DNA of 64,000 nt from Palleronia marisminoris (GTDB taxonomy: Bacteria; Pseudomonadota; Alphaproteobacteria; Rhodobacterales; Rhodobacteraceae): assembly GCF_900172315.1 (NCBI RefSeq), contig NZ_FWFV01000011.1, forward strand, positions 1 through 64,000, given 5' to 3'. A program made the translations under genes and the position numbers. Each line of letters starts with the position of its first letter. The first letter of the stretch is position 1. Of the stretch, positions 25,585-34,161 are shown piece after piece. The notes under the pieces are model-generated. The model was not told where the DNA came from. It ran no database searches and saw only the letters and a list, made by a program, of their open reading frames with translations.

Positions 25585-25834
25585 CGGTGATCCAGCTGGC
25601 TAGGAGGAGCGCGACTGTAGCCCAGCCAGCGGGCCGCGCCAACAGATCGAAGAGCCGCCGGGGCGGCCCTGGATCCAGCAGACGACCGGGCCTCCGCCGA
25701 AAAAACTGGCGTGACGCATGGCTTTCGCCTCAAGATGGGGCAAGCGGGGTCGCCTGATCGGCTGCCTTGCCGCTCAAGATCCCGCCCGCCGTCCGGTTCG
25801 GTACGGTCGGGCCGAGAACAGAAGAAGGGTAGCC

Positions 25835-27142
25835 ATGAAGACCACCATCTGGAGCGAAGGGATCCACCCGGGCCGCTTGCCCGAGGCGCAACTGGCCGAG
25901 AATTTCGGCGACCTTCATCCGCCGCTCGACGCGCACGAGGCCATGGTCGCCGCGGATCGCTGCTATTTCTGCTACGACGCCCCCTGCGTGACCGCCTGTC
26001 CCACCGCAATCGACATCCCGCTGTTCATCCGACAGATCTCCACCGGCACGCCCGAAGCGGCGGCGCGGACAATCTTCGAGCAGAACATCTTCGGCGGCAT
26101 GTGCGCCCGCGTCTGCCCGACCGAGACCCTGTGCGAGGAATCCTGCGTCCGCGAGACCGCCGAAGGCCGTCCCGTCGAGATCGGGCGCTTGCAGCGCTAT
26201 GCCACCGACACGCTGATGGCGGCGAACGCGCACCCGTTCAGCCGCGCCGCATCGACCGGCAAGCGCGTGGCTGTGGTCGGCGCCGGCCCGGCGGGTCTGT
26301 CCTGCGCGCACCGGCTGGCGATGCTGGGCCACGAGGTCGCGCTGTTCGACGCGGCGGCGAAGCCCGGCGGGCTGAACGAATACGGCATCGCGACCTACAA
26401 GACCCCGAACGGATTCGCCCGCGCCGAGGTCGACTGGCTGATGGGTATCGGCGGGATCGAGCTGCAGACCAGCGAAACGGTGGATGCGAGCCGGCTGTCG
26501 CAGCTGCGCGAGACCTATGATGCGGTGTTTCTGGGCATCGGGCTCGGCCACGTGAACGCACTGACGCTCGGCGATATCGAGCGGCCCGGCGTCGAGGATG
26601 CGGTGGCCTTCATCGCCCGCCTGCGCCAGTCGGACCCGTCGAGTGTGGAGATCGGCCGCGACGTGATCGTCGTCGGCGGCGGGATGACGGCCGTGGACGC
26701 GGCAGTGCAGGCCAAGCGGCTGGGCGCGCTCAACGTGACGCTCGCCTATCGCGGGCCGCGCGACCGAATGAAGGCGTCACGCTATGAACAGGATCTCGCG
26801 GCCCAGGACGGGGTGAACCTTTTGACCGACGTGGCCCCGGTCGAGCTGCACGGCTCGCCGCTGGAGGCGGTGTCATTCGCGCAGCCAACGGGCGACATCG
26901 TGACGATCCCCGCCGACCAGCTTTTGCTCGCGATCGGGCAGGTGCTGGCCCCCATCGAGGCCCCCGCGCTAGAGGATGGCCGCATCGCCATCGGCGAAAC
27001 CGGGCGGACCTCTATGGGGCATGTCTGGGCCGGGGGCGACTGCACGAACCGCGGCGAGAACCTGACCGTGACCGCCGTCGCGCAAGGGCGCGATGCCGCC
27101 ATGGATATCCACGCGAGCCTGATGGAGCACGCAAATGGCTGA
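25835..27142 (+). CDS. preT: NAD(P)-dependent dihydropyrimidine dehydrogenase subunit PreT
   Basis: A 435-residue flavoprotein that passes electrons between NAD(P)H and the PreA subunit during reduction of uracil and thymine. The N-terminal region carries Cys clusters for Fe-S centres (CYFCYDAPCVTACPTAIDIP near residue 44 and GMCARVCPTETLCEESCVRE near 90). The FAD site VAVVGAGPAGLSCAHRLA is near 146, the NAD(P)H site VIVVGGGMTAVDAA near 286, and GHVWAGGDCTNRGENLTVTA at the C-terminus. GAAGAAGG precedes the ATG at 25835. It overlaps preA by eight bases and opens the four-gene reductive pyrimidine operon. Confidence 0.93.
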   Translation: MKTTIWSEGIHPGRLPEAQLAENFGDLHPPLDAHEAMVAADRCYFCYDAPCVTACPTAIDIPLFIRQISTGTPEAAARTIFEQNIFGGMCARVCPTETLCEESCVRETAEGRPVEIGRLQRYATDTLMAANAHPFSRAASTGKRVAVVGAGPAGLSCAHRLAMLGHEVALFDAAAKPGGLNEYGIATYKTPNGFARAEVDWLMGIGGIELQTSETVDASRLSQLRETYDAVFLGIGLGHVNALTLGDIERPGVEDAVAFIARLRQSDPSSVEIGRDVIVVGGGMTAVDAAVQAKRLGALNVTLAYRGPRDRMKASRYEQDLAAQDGVNLLTDVAPVELHGSPLEAVSFAQPTGDIVTIPADQLLLAIGQVLAPIEAPALEDGRIAIGETGRTSMGHVWAGGDCTNRGENLTVTAVAQGRDAAMDIHASLMEHANG

Positions 27143-28433
27143 TCTGAGCACCAACTTCGTGGGCATCAAGTCGCCCAACCCGTTCTGGCTGGCCTCGGCA
27201 CCGCCGACCGACAAGGAGTACAACGTCCGCCGCGCCTTCGACGCCGGCTGGGGCGGCGTGGTGTGGAAGACGCTGGGCCTCGACCCGCACGTCGTGAACG
27301 TCAACGGCCCCCGCTACGGCGTGATCCACGGGGCCGACCGCCGGGTTCTCGGGATCAACAATATCGAGCTGATCACCGACCGGCCTCTCGACGTGAACCT
27401 GCGCGAGATCAAGCAGGTGGTGCGCGACTACCCCGACCGCGCGATGGTCGTCTCGCTCATGGTGCCCTGCGAGGAAGAGCCGTGGAAGATGATCCTGCCG
27501 CTGGTGGAAGACACCGGCGCGCACGGGGTCGAGCTGAACTTCGGCTGTCCCCACGGGATGAGCGAGCGGGGCATGGGCTCGGCCGTGGGTCAGGTCCCCG
27601 AGTATATCGAGATGGTCACGCGCTGGGTGAAGCAGAACACGCGGATGCCCGTGATCGTGAAGCTGACGCCGAACATCACCGATGTCCGCAAGCCTGCCGA
27701 GGCTGCCAAAAGGGGCGGGGCGGATGCGGTCAGCCTCATCAACACGATCAACTCGATCACGTCCGTTGATCTGGACCTTTTCGCGCCCGAACCGACCATC
27801 GACGGCAAGGGCGCCCATGGCGGCTATTGCGGGCCGGCGGTGAAACCCATCGCGCTGAACATGGTCGCCGAGATCGCCCGCGACCCCGAGCTTGCCGGCC
27901 TGCCGATCAGCGGGATCGGCGGCATCACCACATGGCGCGACGCGGCCGAATTCATGGCACTTGGTGCGGGGTCGGTGCAGGTCTGTACGGCCGCGATGAC
28001 CTACGGCTTCAAGATCGTGCAGGAGATGGTGTCGGGCCTGTCGCAATACCTCGACGAGCGCGGCATGGTGATGGACGACCTGATCGGCCGGGCCGTGCCG
28101 AACGTGACGGACTGGAAGCATCTCAACCTCAACTACGTCACCAAGGCGCGGATCGACCAGGATCTGTGCATCAAGTGCGGCCGTTGCTACGCGGCTTGCG
28201 AGGATACCAGCCACCAGGCAATCGCAATGAACCCGGGCCGCGTGTTCGAGGTGAAGGACGACGAATGCGTCGCGTGCAACCTCTGCCTCGATGTCTGCCC
28301 GGTCGAGAATTGCATCACGATGGAAGAGCTCGCCCCCGGCACGGTCGACCCGCGCACCGGCAAGGTCGTCGAGGCCGAACGCGCCGACTGGACCACGCAC
28401 CCCCACAACCCCAACGCGGTGGCAGCGGAATGA
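27135..28433 (+). CDS. preA: Dihydropyrimidine dehydrogenase catalytic subunit PreA
   Basis: A 432-residue subunit that reduces uracil and thymine to the 5,6-dihydro forms. The first 330 residues are a dihydroorotate-dehydrogenase-like FMN barrel (KSPNPFWLASAPPTDKEYN; ELNFGCPHGMSERGMG, in which the Cys region is catalytic; SGIGGITTWRDAAEFMALGA for FMN phosphate). The C-terminus holds two 4Fe-4S sites, CIKCGRCYAACEDTSH and CVACNLCLDVCPVENC. The eight-base overlap with preT and the four-base overlap with the next gene indicate coupled translation. Confidence 0.95.
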   Translation: MADLSTNFVGIKSPNPFWLASAPPTDKEYNVRRAFDAGWGGVVWKTLGLDPHVVNVNGPRYGVIHGADRRVLGINNIELITDRPLDVNLREIKQVVRDYPDRAMVVSLMVPCEEEPWKMILPLVEDTGAHGVELNFGCPHGMSERGMGSAVGQVPEYIEMVTRWVKQNTRMPVIVKLTPNITDVRKPAEAAKRGGADAVSLINTINSITSVDLDLFAPEPTIDGKGAHGGYCGPAVKPIALNMVAEIARDPELAGLPISGIGGITTWRDAAEFMALGAGSVQVCTAAMTYGFKIVQEMVSGLSQYLDERGMVMDDLIGRAVPNVTDWKHLNLNYVTKARIDQDLCIKCGRCYAACEDTSHQAIAMNPGRVFEVKDDECVACNLCLDVCPVENCITMEELAPGTVDPRTGKVVEAERADWTTHPHNPNAVAAE

Positions 28434-29677
28434 CGGCACCTGACAGCAACCTGACGATCAACCCCGACCGCCTGTGGGACAGCCTGATGGAGATGGCAAA
28501 GATCGGCTCCGGCGTCGCGGGCGGCAACAACCGCCAGACCCTGACCGACGCCGATGCCGAAGGCCGCACCCTGTTCCAGTCGTGGTGCGAGGAAGCGGGG
28601 ATGACCATGGGCCTCGACACGATGGGCAACATGTTCGCTCGGCGTGAAGGGACCGAGGATCTGCCCCCGGTCTATGTCGGCAGCCATCTCGACACGCAGC
28701 CCACTGGCGGCAAGTATGATGGCGTTCTGGGCGTCCTCGGCGGGCTCGAGCTGGTGCGGACGCTGAACGATCTGGACGTGAAGACCCGCCACCCGATCGT
28801 CGTGACCAACTGGACGAACGAAGAGGGCACTCGTTTCGCCCCCGCCATGCTCTCCTCGGGCGTGTTTGCCGGGATCCACGAGCAGGACTGGGCCTATGGG
28901 CGCACGGATGCGGCCGGAAAGACCTTTGGCGACGAGCTTCAGCGCATCGGCTGGAAGGGCGACGAGCCCGTGGGCCAGCGTGACATGCGCGCCTTCTTCG
29001 AACTGCATATCGAGCAAGGGCCGATCCTGGAAGCGCAAGGCGACGAGATCGGAGTCGTCACGCACGGGCAGGGGCTCTGGTGGCTACAGATCACGCTGAC
29101 CGGCAAGGACGCGCACACGGGATCCACCCCCATGGCGATGCGGAAGAACGCGGGGCTGGGGATGGCGCGGATCCTCGAACGGGTCCACCAGATCGCGATG
29201 GAGAACCAGCCCGACGCCGTGGGTGCCGCGGGCCATATCGACGTCTACCCGAACTCGCGCAACGTGATCCCGGGGAAGGTGGTGTTCACCGTCGATCTCC
29301 GCTCGCCCGATCAGCAGAAACTGGACGGCATGAAGGCGCGGCTTGAAGCCGAAGCGCCCGAGATCGCCGCCGATTTGGGCCTCGGGATCGAGATCGAGAC
29401 CGCCGGCCATTTCGACCCCGTGACCTTCGACGAAGACTGCGTGAGGGCAGTGCGCGATGCGGCCAAGCGGCTGGGCTATGGCCACCGCGACATCGTCAGC
29501 GGCGCAGGGCACGACGCCTGCTGGATCAACCGGGTTGCGCCGACCGCGATGGTCATGTGCCCCTGCGTCGACGGCCTCTCCCATAACGAGGCCGAAGAGA
29601 TCACCAGGGACTGGGCCAAGGCCGGCGCGGACGTGCTGCTGCACGCCGTCCTCGAAACCGCCGAAATCGTGAAGTAA
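28430..29677 (+). CDS. Zn-dependent amidohydrolase (beta-ureidopropionase / N-carbamoyl amino acid type, M20)
   Basis: A 415-residue M20-family hydrolase. In this operon its likely job is to hydrolyse N-carbamoyl-beta-alanine (and the thymine-derived homologue) to the amino acid, CO2 and ammonia. Metal ligands are visible in VGSHLDTQPTGGKYDG (His, Asp), NEEGTRFAP (Glu pair) and LHIEQGPILE (His), with the last His in GLSHNEAEE. GAGHDACWINRVAPTAMV is a further family block. Close relatives act on allantoate or hydantoin products, so substrate is inferred from the neighbours. The start overlaps the preA stop by ATGA. Confidence 0.9.
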   Translation: MTAPDSNLTINPDRLWDSLMEMAKIGSGVAGGNNRQTLTDADAEGRTLFQSWCEEAGMTMGLDTMGNMFARREGTEDLPPVYVGSHLDTQPTGGKYDGVLGVLGGLELVRTLNDLDVKTRHPIVVTNWTNEEGTRFAPAMLSSGVFAGIHEQDWAYGRTDAAGKTFGDELQRIGWKGDEPVGQRDMRAFFELHIEQGPILEAQGDEIGVVTHGQGLWWLQITLTGKDAHTGSTPMAMRKNAGLGMARILERVHQIAMENQPDAVGAAGHIDVYPNSRNVIPGKVVFTVDLRSPDQQKLDGMKARLEAEAPEIAADLGLGIEIETAGHFDPVTFDEDCVRAVRDAAKRLGYGHRDIVSGAGHDACWINRVAPTAMVMCPCVDGLSHNEAEEITRDWAKAGADVLLHAVLETAEIVK

Positions 29678-29687
29678 GGATCCACCC

Positions 29688-31148
29688 ATGAGCACCGTCA
29701 TCAAGAACGGCACCCTCGTCACCGCCGACCGCATGTGGGAGGCCGACATCCTGATCGAGGGCGAGACGATCGCCCGCATCGGCGCCGACCTGAAAGGCGA
29801 CGAGGTGATCGACGCCGAGGGCGCCTACGTCATTCCCGGCGGTATCGACCCGCATACGCACATGCAGATGCCCTTCATGGGCACCGAAGCCGCCGAGACG
29901 TTCGAGACCGGCACCCGCGCCGCCGCCGCCGGCGGGACCACGATGATCATCGACTTCTGCCTGCCCGGCGAGGACGGGTCGATCAAGAACGCGATCGAGA
30001 CCTGGCACAAGAAGTCGCGCGACCAGATCTGCGTCGATGTCGGCTACCACATGGCCATCACCGGCTGGAACGAGCAGATCTTCACCGAGATGAAGGACGC
30101 CGTCGAAATGGGCGTCAACTCGTTCAAGCACTTCATGGCCTACAAGGGCGCGCTGATGATCGACGACGAGGAGATGATCGCCTCGTTCCGACGCTGCAAG
30201 GAACTGGGCGTGCTGCCCATGGTCCATGCCGAGAACGGCGACCTTGTCGCCGAGGCGCAGGCGCGCCTGCTGGCCGAGGGGATCACCGGCCCCGAGGGCC
30301 ACAGCTATTCCCGCCCGCCCGAGTTCGAGGGCGAGGCCGCCAACCGCGCGATCACCATCGCCGATGCTGCCGGCACGCCGCTCTATATCGTGCATGTCTC
30401 GTGCGAGCAGGCCCACGAGGCGATCCGCCGGGCGCGGCAGAAGGGGATGCGCGTCTATGGCGAGCCGCTGATCCAGTTCCTGACGCTCGATGACAGCGAG
30501 TACCAGAACGCCGATTGGGACCACGCAGCGCGCCGGGTGATGTCGCCTCCGTTCCGGGGGAAAGAGCATCAGGACGGGCTCTGGGCCGGGTTGCAAGCCG
30601 GGTCCCTGCAGGTGGTGGCGACGGACCACGCCGCATTCTCGACCGAGCAGAAGCGGCGCGGCCGGGACGACTTCACCATCATCCCGAACGGCACCCACGG
30701 TCTGGAAGAGCGGCTGGCCCTGCTCTGGACTCACGGGGTCGAGACCGGTCGCCTGACGCCGCAGGAGTTCGTCGCGGCGACTTCGACCAACGCGGCGAAG
30801 ATTTTCAACATCTACCCGAAGAAGGGCGCGCTGGTCGAAGGGGCGGACGCGGACATCACCGTGTGGGATCCCAAGATCAAGCGCACCCTGTCGGTGGCGA
30901 ACCACCAGTCCATCCTCGACTACAACATCTACGAGGGGTGGGAGGTTACCGGCCAGCCGCGCTACACGCTGTCGCGGGGCGAGGTCGTCTGGGCTTGGGG
31001 ACAGAACAGCTCTCCGCGTCCGGGCCGGGGGCGGTTTGTCCCGCGCCCGCCCTTCGCGGCCCCGGCGAAGGCGCTGTCGACCTGGAAAGCGTTGACCTCG
31101 CCCCGCGCCGTCGCACGCAACCCGATGAACATCCCCGCTGGAGTGTGA
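29688..31148 (+). CDS. hydA: Dihydropyrimidinase (hydantoinase)
   Basis: A 486-residue metal-dependent cyclic amidohydrolase that opens dihydrouracil and dihydrothymine, the step between PreTA and the ureidopropionase. Metal-site motifs: GGIDPHTHMQMP (HxH) near residue 59, the carboxylated Lys in NSFKHFMAYKG near 150, LPMVHAENGD near 183, PLYIVHVSCEQA near 239 and VATDHAAFS near 316. The C-terminal 35 residues are Pro/Arg-rich, as in other alphaproteobacterial members. AAGGATCC precedes the ATG, 10 bases after the upstream gene. No nucleobase transporter or RutR-type regulator is adjacent. Confidence 0.95.
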   Translation: MSTVIKNGTLVTADRMWEADILIEGETIARIGADLKGDEVIDAEGAYVIPGGIDPHTHMQMPFMGTEAAETFETGTRAAAAGGTTMIIDFCLPGEDGSIKNAIETWHKKSRDQICVDVGYHMAITGWNEQIFTEMKDAVEMGVNSFKHFMAYKGALMIDDEEMIASFRRCKELGVLPMVHAENGDLVAEAQARLLAEGITGPEGHSYSRPPEFEGEAANRAITIADAAGTPLYIVHVSCEQAHEAIRRARQKGMRVYGEPLIQFLTLDDSEYQNADWDHAARRVMSPPFRGKEHQDGLWAGLQAGSLQVVATDHAAFSTEQKRRGRDDFTIIPNGTHGLEERLALLWTHGVETGRLTPQEFVAATSTNAAKIFNIYPKKGALVEGADADITVWDPKIKRTLSVANHQSILDYNIYEGWEVTGQPRYTLSRGEVVWAWGQNSSPRPGRGRFVPRPPFAAPAKALSTWKALTSPRAVARNPMNIPAGV

Positions 31149-31311
31149 CCGCTTGGCGCGCTCTGCGGTTGTTGCCGACATGGCGGAAATTTAGTCGGCT
31201 GAGCGACTGCCCCCCGTCAGGGCGGGGCGCACCTTCGCGCCCATAATGGACGATACTCCCCTCAGCCGTCGCCAATTGCCCTGGGGCACGCCGATCCTCT
31301 GCGCGTGCTGA

Positions 31312-31363
31312 TGCGTGATTGCAGTGCGGAAATCTGCGTGATACTGCATGAATATGCGGAATC
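31312..31363. repeat. Tandem imperfect repeat upstream of the DeoR gene, candidate operator
   Basis: Two adjacent copies of an imperfect 23-29 base unit occupy 31312-31334 and 31335-31363. Each starts TGCGTGAT, contains TGCA shortly after, and ends in TGCGGAA(A)TC; the second copy carries a few extra bases in the middle. The array stops just before the likely start of the DeoR-family gene, the right place for an autoregulatory operator. The repeat is directly visible; the regulatory role is inference. Confidence 0.5.
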
Positions 31364-31378
31364 GTGCGGAGCATTGCC

Positions 31379-32143
31379 GTGGCCGAACTCGACTTGAACT
31401 CACCCGAGGCACGGCAGGCCATGCTTGAAGCGCGCGCGGGGGAGGGGGCGTCGCTTAGCCTTCCCGCTCTCGTCGCGGAATTCAGGGTCTCCCCGGACAC
31501 CGTGCGGCGCGATCTGCTGGCGCTCGAGGCGCGGGGGATCGTGCGGCGCGTGCGTGGCGGGGCGTTGCCTGTGATGCGGATGGTGGCGCCCATGGCGACG
31601 CGGATGCGAAGTGACGACGCCGCGGCCGAGGCCGTTGCGGTGGCCGCGCTGTCTCTGGTCGAGGACGGGATGGTCCTGATGCTGGACGGAGGCACGACCG
31701 TCCTGCGGTTGGCGCGGGCATTGCCCGCGTTGCCTCGAGGGCTGGTGGTCACGCCTGCTCCGGCGGTTGCGATGGCGACCCTGGCGGCCGGGACGCCGAC
31801 GCACTTGATCGGCGGGCGCCTTTCGCCCTTTGGCGGGGTTGCGGTCGGCCGGTCGGCAGAGCAGGCCGTCGGGGCCGTGGCCGCCGACCTGGCGCTGATG
31901 GGCGCGTGCGGCATCGAGGCCGGGTTCGGTCTTTCGGCGGATGATGCCGACGAGGCGGCGCTCAAGGCGGCGATGGTCGCCGCGAGCGCTATGTCCGCCG
32001 TGCTGACCGGGGCGGCGAAGGTGGGCCGGCGCGCAAGGCACCGGGTGGCCGAATGCGCGGCGCTGGACCTGCTCGTCACCGACGCGACGCCGGAACAGAC
32101 CGCCGAAATGGAAGAAACCGGATTGGAGATCCGTCATGCCTGA
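31379..32143 (+). CDS. DeoR-family transcriptional regulator
   Basis: A 254-residue regulator with the DeoR winged HTH at the N-terminus (LPALVAEFRVSPDTVRRDLLALEARGIVRRVRGGAL, about residues 29-64) and a DeoRC sugar-phosphate-sensing domain after it (LDGGTTVLRLARALP; GGRLSPFGGVAVG; DLALMGACGIEAGFGL). Family members usually respond to phosphorylated sugars or nucleosides. I chose the GTG at 31379 because GGAG lies seven bases before it; a GTG at 31364 is also in frame but abuts the repeat array. Its end overlaps the MFS gene by eight bases, so the transporter is the obvious target. Confidence 0.88.
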   Translation: MAELDLNSPEARQAMLEARAGEGASLSLPALVAEFRVSPDTVRRDLLALEARGIVRRVRGGALPVMRMVAPMATRMRSDDAAAEAVAVAALSLVEDGMVLMLDGGTTVLRLARALPALPRGLVVTPAPAVAMATLAAGTPTHLIGGRLSPFGGVAVGRSAEQAVGAVAADLALMGACGIEAGFGLSADDADEAALKAAMVAASAMSAVLTGAAKVGRRARHRVAECAALDLLVTDATPEQTAEMEETGLEIRHA

Positions 32144-33296
32144 ACTCAGAACCCCGTGGCGCGCCGTGGCTGCCGCCTTTGCGCTGAACGGCGTCCTGCT
32201 GGGCACATGGGCGTCGCGGATCCCCGCGATGGTCGAACGCCACGATCTGAGCGAGGCGGGGCTGGGGGCGCTGCTGCTGGCGATGGGCGTGGGCGCGCTG
32301 GTGTCCTTCCCGCTCGCCGGGCGGCTGTCCGACGGTGCGGGGGCGGTGCGGGTGACGCGCTGGATCGCGGCCGGCTACCTTGCCACGATCGTGCTGGTGG
32401 CGCTCGCTCCGGGGCCGGCGTGGCTTGCGGTGGCGCTGTTCTTCTTCGGCGCGACGCATGGGGCGATGGACGTCTGCATGAACTCCTGGGCCACCGAGGT
32501 CGAGAAGGCCGCGCGGCGGTCGGTCATGTCCTCGTTCCACGCGATGTGGAGCTTCGGGGCCGGGATCGGCGCCGGGATCGGCTTTGTCGCGGTGTATCTG
32601 TCGTTGCCCGTTCCGGTACATTTCGCGGGCGTCGCGGTCCTTGCGGCCGTGGCCTTCGGTCCCTTCATGGCGCTGGCGTGGACCTCCGAGACCAGGCCCC
32701 GTGGCGCGGCGGACCCGGTCTTCGCCCTGCCGCGGGGACCGCTCTTGCTGGTGGGCGTCATCGCGCTCACCTCGGGCCTGGGCGAGGGCGCCATGGCGGA
32801 TTGGAGCGCCGTCTTCCTGACCGATATCGTGGGCACGGGCGAGGCGCAGGCCGCCCTTGGCTACGCGGTGTTCTCGGTCACCATGGTCGCGATGCGGCTG
32901 ATGGTGGACCGCCTGATCACGCGGTTCGGCCCGGTGCTGGTGGTCCGGGTCAGCGGGGTCACGGCGGCGACCGGGCTGATCCTGGCCATCGTTCCGACGA
33001 CGCTGACGGCGGCGCTGCTGGGCTTCGCGTTGATGGGGGTCGGGTATGCGGCGCTTATCCCCGTGGCGTTCAGCAGGGCGGCCTCGGACCCTAACATCCC
33101 GCCGGGTCAGGGGATCGCCGCGGTCGCGACCCTGGGCTACGGCGCCCTTCTCATGGGCCCACCGGCGATCGGGCTGGTGGCCGAGGCGAGTTCGCTGCGG
33201 GTCGCCTTCCTGGCGTTGGCCGCGATCGCCGTGTTGGCGTCGATCCTCGCACCCGTCCTGTCGCGCAAGCCGCAGGGTGTGGCGCGACCGGCATGA
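32136..33296 (+). CDS. MFS transporter (YbjJ-like)
   Basis: A 386-residue major facilitator with about twelve membrane segments. The N-terminal half begins with the first helix FALNGVLLGTWASRIPAM; the loop after helix 2 reads GRLSDGAGAVRVTR, the family's DRxGRR-like motif; and THGAMDVCMNSWATEVEK after helix 4 is typical of the YbjJ/FucP-related group. The C-terminal half ends in a basic tail (SRKPQGVARPA). The substrate cannot be told from sequence. It overlaps the DeoR gene by eight bases and is closed by a strong bidirectional terminator. Confidence 0.88.
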   Translation: MPELRTPWRAVAAAFALNGVLLGTWASRIPAMVERHDLSEAGLGALLLAMGVGALVSFPLAGRLSDGAGAVRVTRWIAAGYLATIVLVALAPGPAWLAVALFFFGATHGAMDVCMNSWATEVEKAARRSVMSSFHAMWSFGAGIGAGIGFVAVYLSLPVPVHFAGVAVLAAVAFGPFMALAWTSETRPRGAADPVFALPRGPLLLVGVIALTSGLGEGAMADWSAVFLTDIVGTGEAQAALGYAVFSVTMVAMRLMVDRLITRFGPVLVVRVSGVTAATGLILAIVPTTLTAALLGFALMGVGYAALIPVAFSRAASDPNIPPGQGIAAVATLGYGALLMGPPAIGLVAEASSLRVAFLALAAIAVLASILAPVLSRKPQGVARPA

Positions 33297-33298
33297 AG

Positions 33299-33322
33299 AA
33301 GGCCCGCCGAATGGCGGGCCTT
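33299..33322. terminator. Bidirectional hairpin terminator between MFS gene and sodC
   Basis: A perfect 10-bp stem (AAGGCCCGCC / GGCGGGCCTT) with a GAAT loop sits three bases after the MFS stop and 20 bases after the end of the convergent sodC gene. Its A-T ends give a short T-run in both directions. Confidence 0.8.
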
Positions 33323-33342
33323 CCATCGTATATCGCGTAGGA

Positions 33343-33963
33343 TCAGGCGTCTTCCAGGACGCCGCAGGCGATACGGTCGCCCGAGTCTCCGGCGGGTTGG
33401 GACATGTAGTCGTCCGCCCCGGAGTGCACGACAAAGGCCGCGCCGTCCTCGTCGAAGATGTGGCCCTGGATGTCGAGGTCCGGCTGGAAGTACTCGACGT
33501 TCAGACCGCCTTCCTCGCCGACGATGCCGTTCGGCAGGTCGCCCGGATGCGGACCGTTCTGGGCGAAGACCCCGTGCTCGGCATCTCCGGCGATGTGGCC
33601 ACCGGCCGACGTGAAGTCCTCGGCCGAGCAATCGCCGGTCTCGTGCAGGTGGATGCCGTGGGCGCCCGAGGGGATGCCGTTCAGCGCCACGATGACGAGC
33701 GGGGTGCCCGACAGCGTCTCGTTGATGGTGACGGTGCCGACCTGGTTGCCCTCGCGATCCATGACGCTGGCGCGTGCGGCGGTGACGAAGCCCTCGTCCT
33801 CAAGAGCGCCGGTCGCCTGGTCGCCCTCCTGCGCTTCGGCGCTCTGCGTGGTTTGCGCTTCGGCGTTCATGGCGTCATCGGCTTCTGCACTGTGCTGGTC
33901 GGCCATGGCCGGCATTGCTGTGAGAGCGGCGACCGACAGCGTGCCAAGGAAATTGCGTAGCAT
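33343..33963 (-). CDS. sodC: Periplasmic Cu,Zn superoxide dismutase
   Basis: A 206-residue exported enzyme. A signal peptide (MLRNFLGTLSVAALTAMPAMA) is followed by an unusual 35-residue acidic, Ala/Gln/Glu-rich spacer (HSAEADDAMNAEAQTTQSAE and on) before the SOD domain. Metal ligands are in HGIHLHETGDC (two Cu His), SAGGHIAGDAEHGV and NGPHPGDLPN (Zn/Cu His, Asp) and FVVHSGADDY; the C-terminal GDSGDRIACG holds the channel Arg and the disulfide Cys. GGAGG precedes the ATG. The spacer may keep the enzyme away from the membrane or bind metal, but that is inference. Confidence 0.95.
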   Translation of the reverse strand: MLRNFLGTLSVAALTAMPAMADQHSAEADDAMNAEAQTTQSAEAQEGDQATGALEDEGFVTAARASVMDREGNQVGTVTINETLSGTPLVIVALNGIPSGAHGIHLHETGDCSAEDFTSAGGHIAGDAEHGVFAQNGPHPGDLPNGIVGEEGGLNVEYFQPDLDIQGHIFDEDGAAFVVHSGADDYMSQPAGDSGDRIACGVLEDA

Positions 33964-34067
33964 GAAAGTTCCTCCGGGTTGGGGGTGTTCTGCTGACCAA
34001 CCGCCACCCCGGAGGGCCGGTTCCGCTTGCCGCCCGGCCGGGTGGCCTTGTATGGGTCGGGCGGAGC

Positions 34068-34144
34068 GGTCCCATAGCTCAACTGGATAGAGCAGCCGAC
34101 TTCTAATCGGCAGGTTCGGGGTTCGAGTCCTCGTGGGATCGCCA
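34068..34144 (+). tRNA. tRNA-Arg (anticodon TCT)
   Basis: A 77-nt cloverleaf with the acceptor stem GGTCCCA / TGGGATC (one G-U), anticodon loop CTTCTAA (anticodon TCT, reading AGA), T-loop GGTTCGAGTCC and an encoded CCA at 34142-34144. It stands alone between sodC and the lytic transglycosylase gene; no integrase or duplicated 3' end is seen nearby. Confidence 0.96.
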
Positions 34145-34161
34145 GACCGCCCTGACGCGAA

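Noticed and set aside
34068-34144. tRNA-Arg as an integration site for a genomic island
   Set aside because: No integrase gene and no duplicate of the tRNA 3' end is present on either side.
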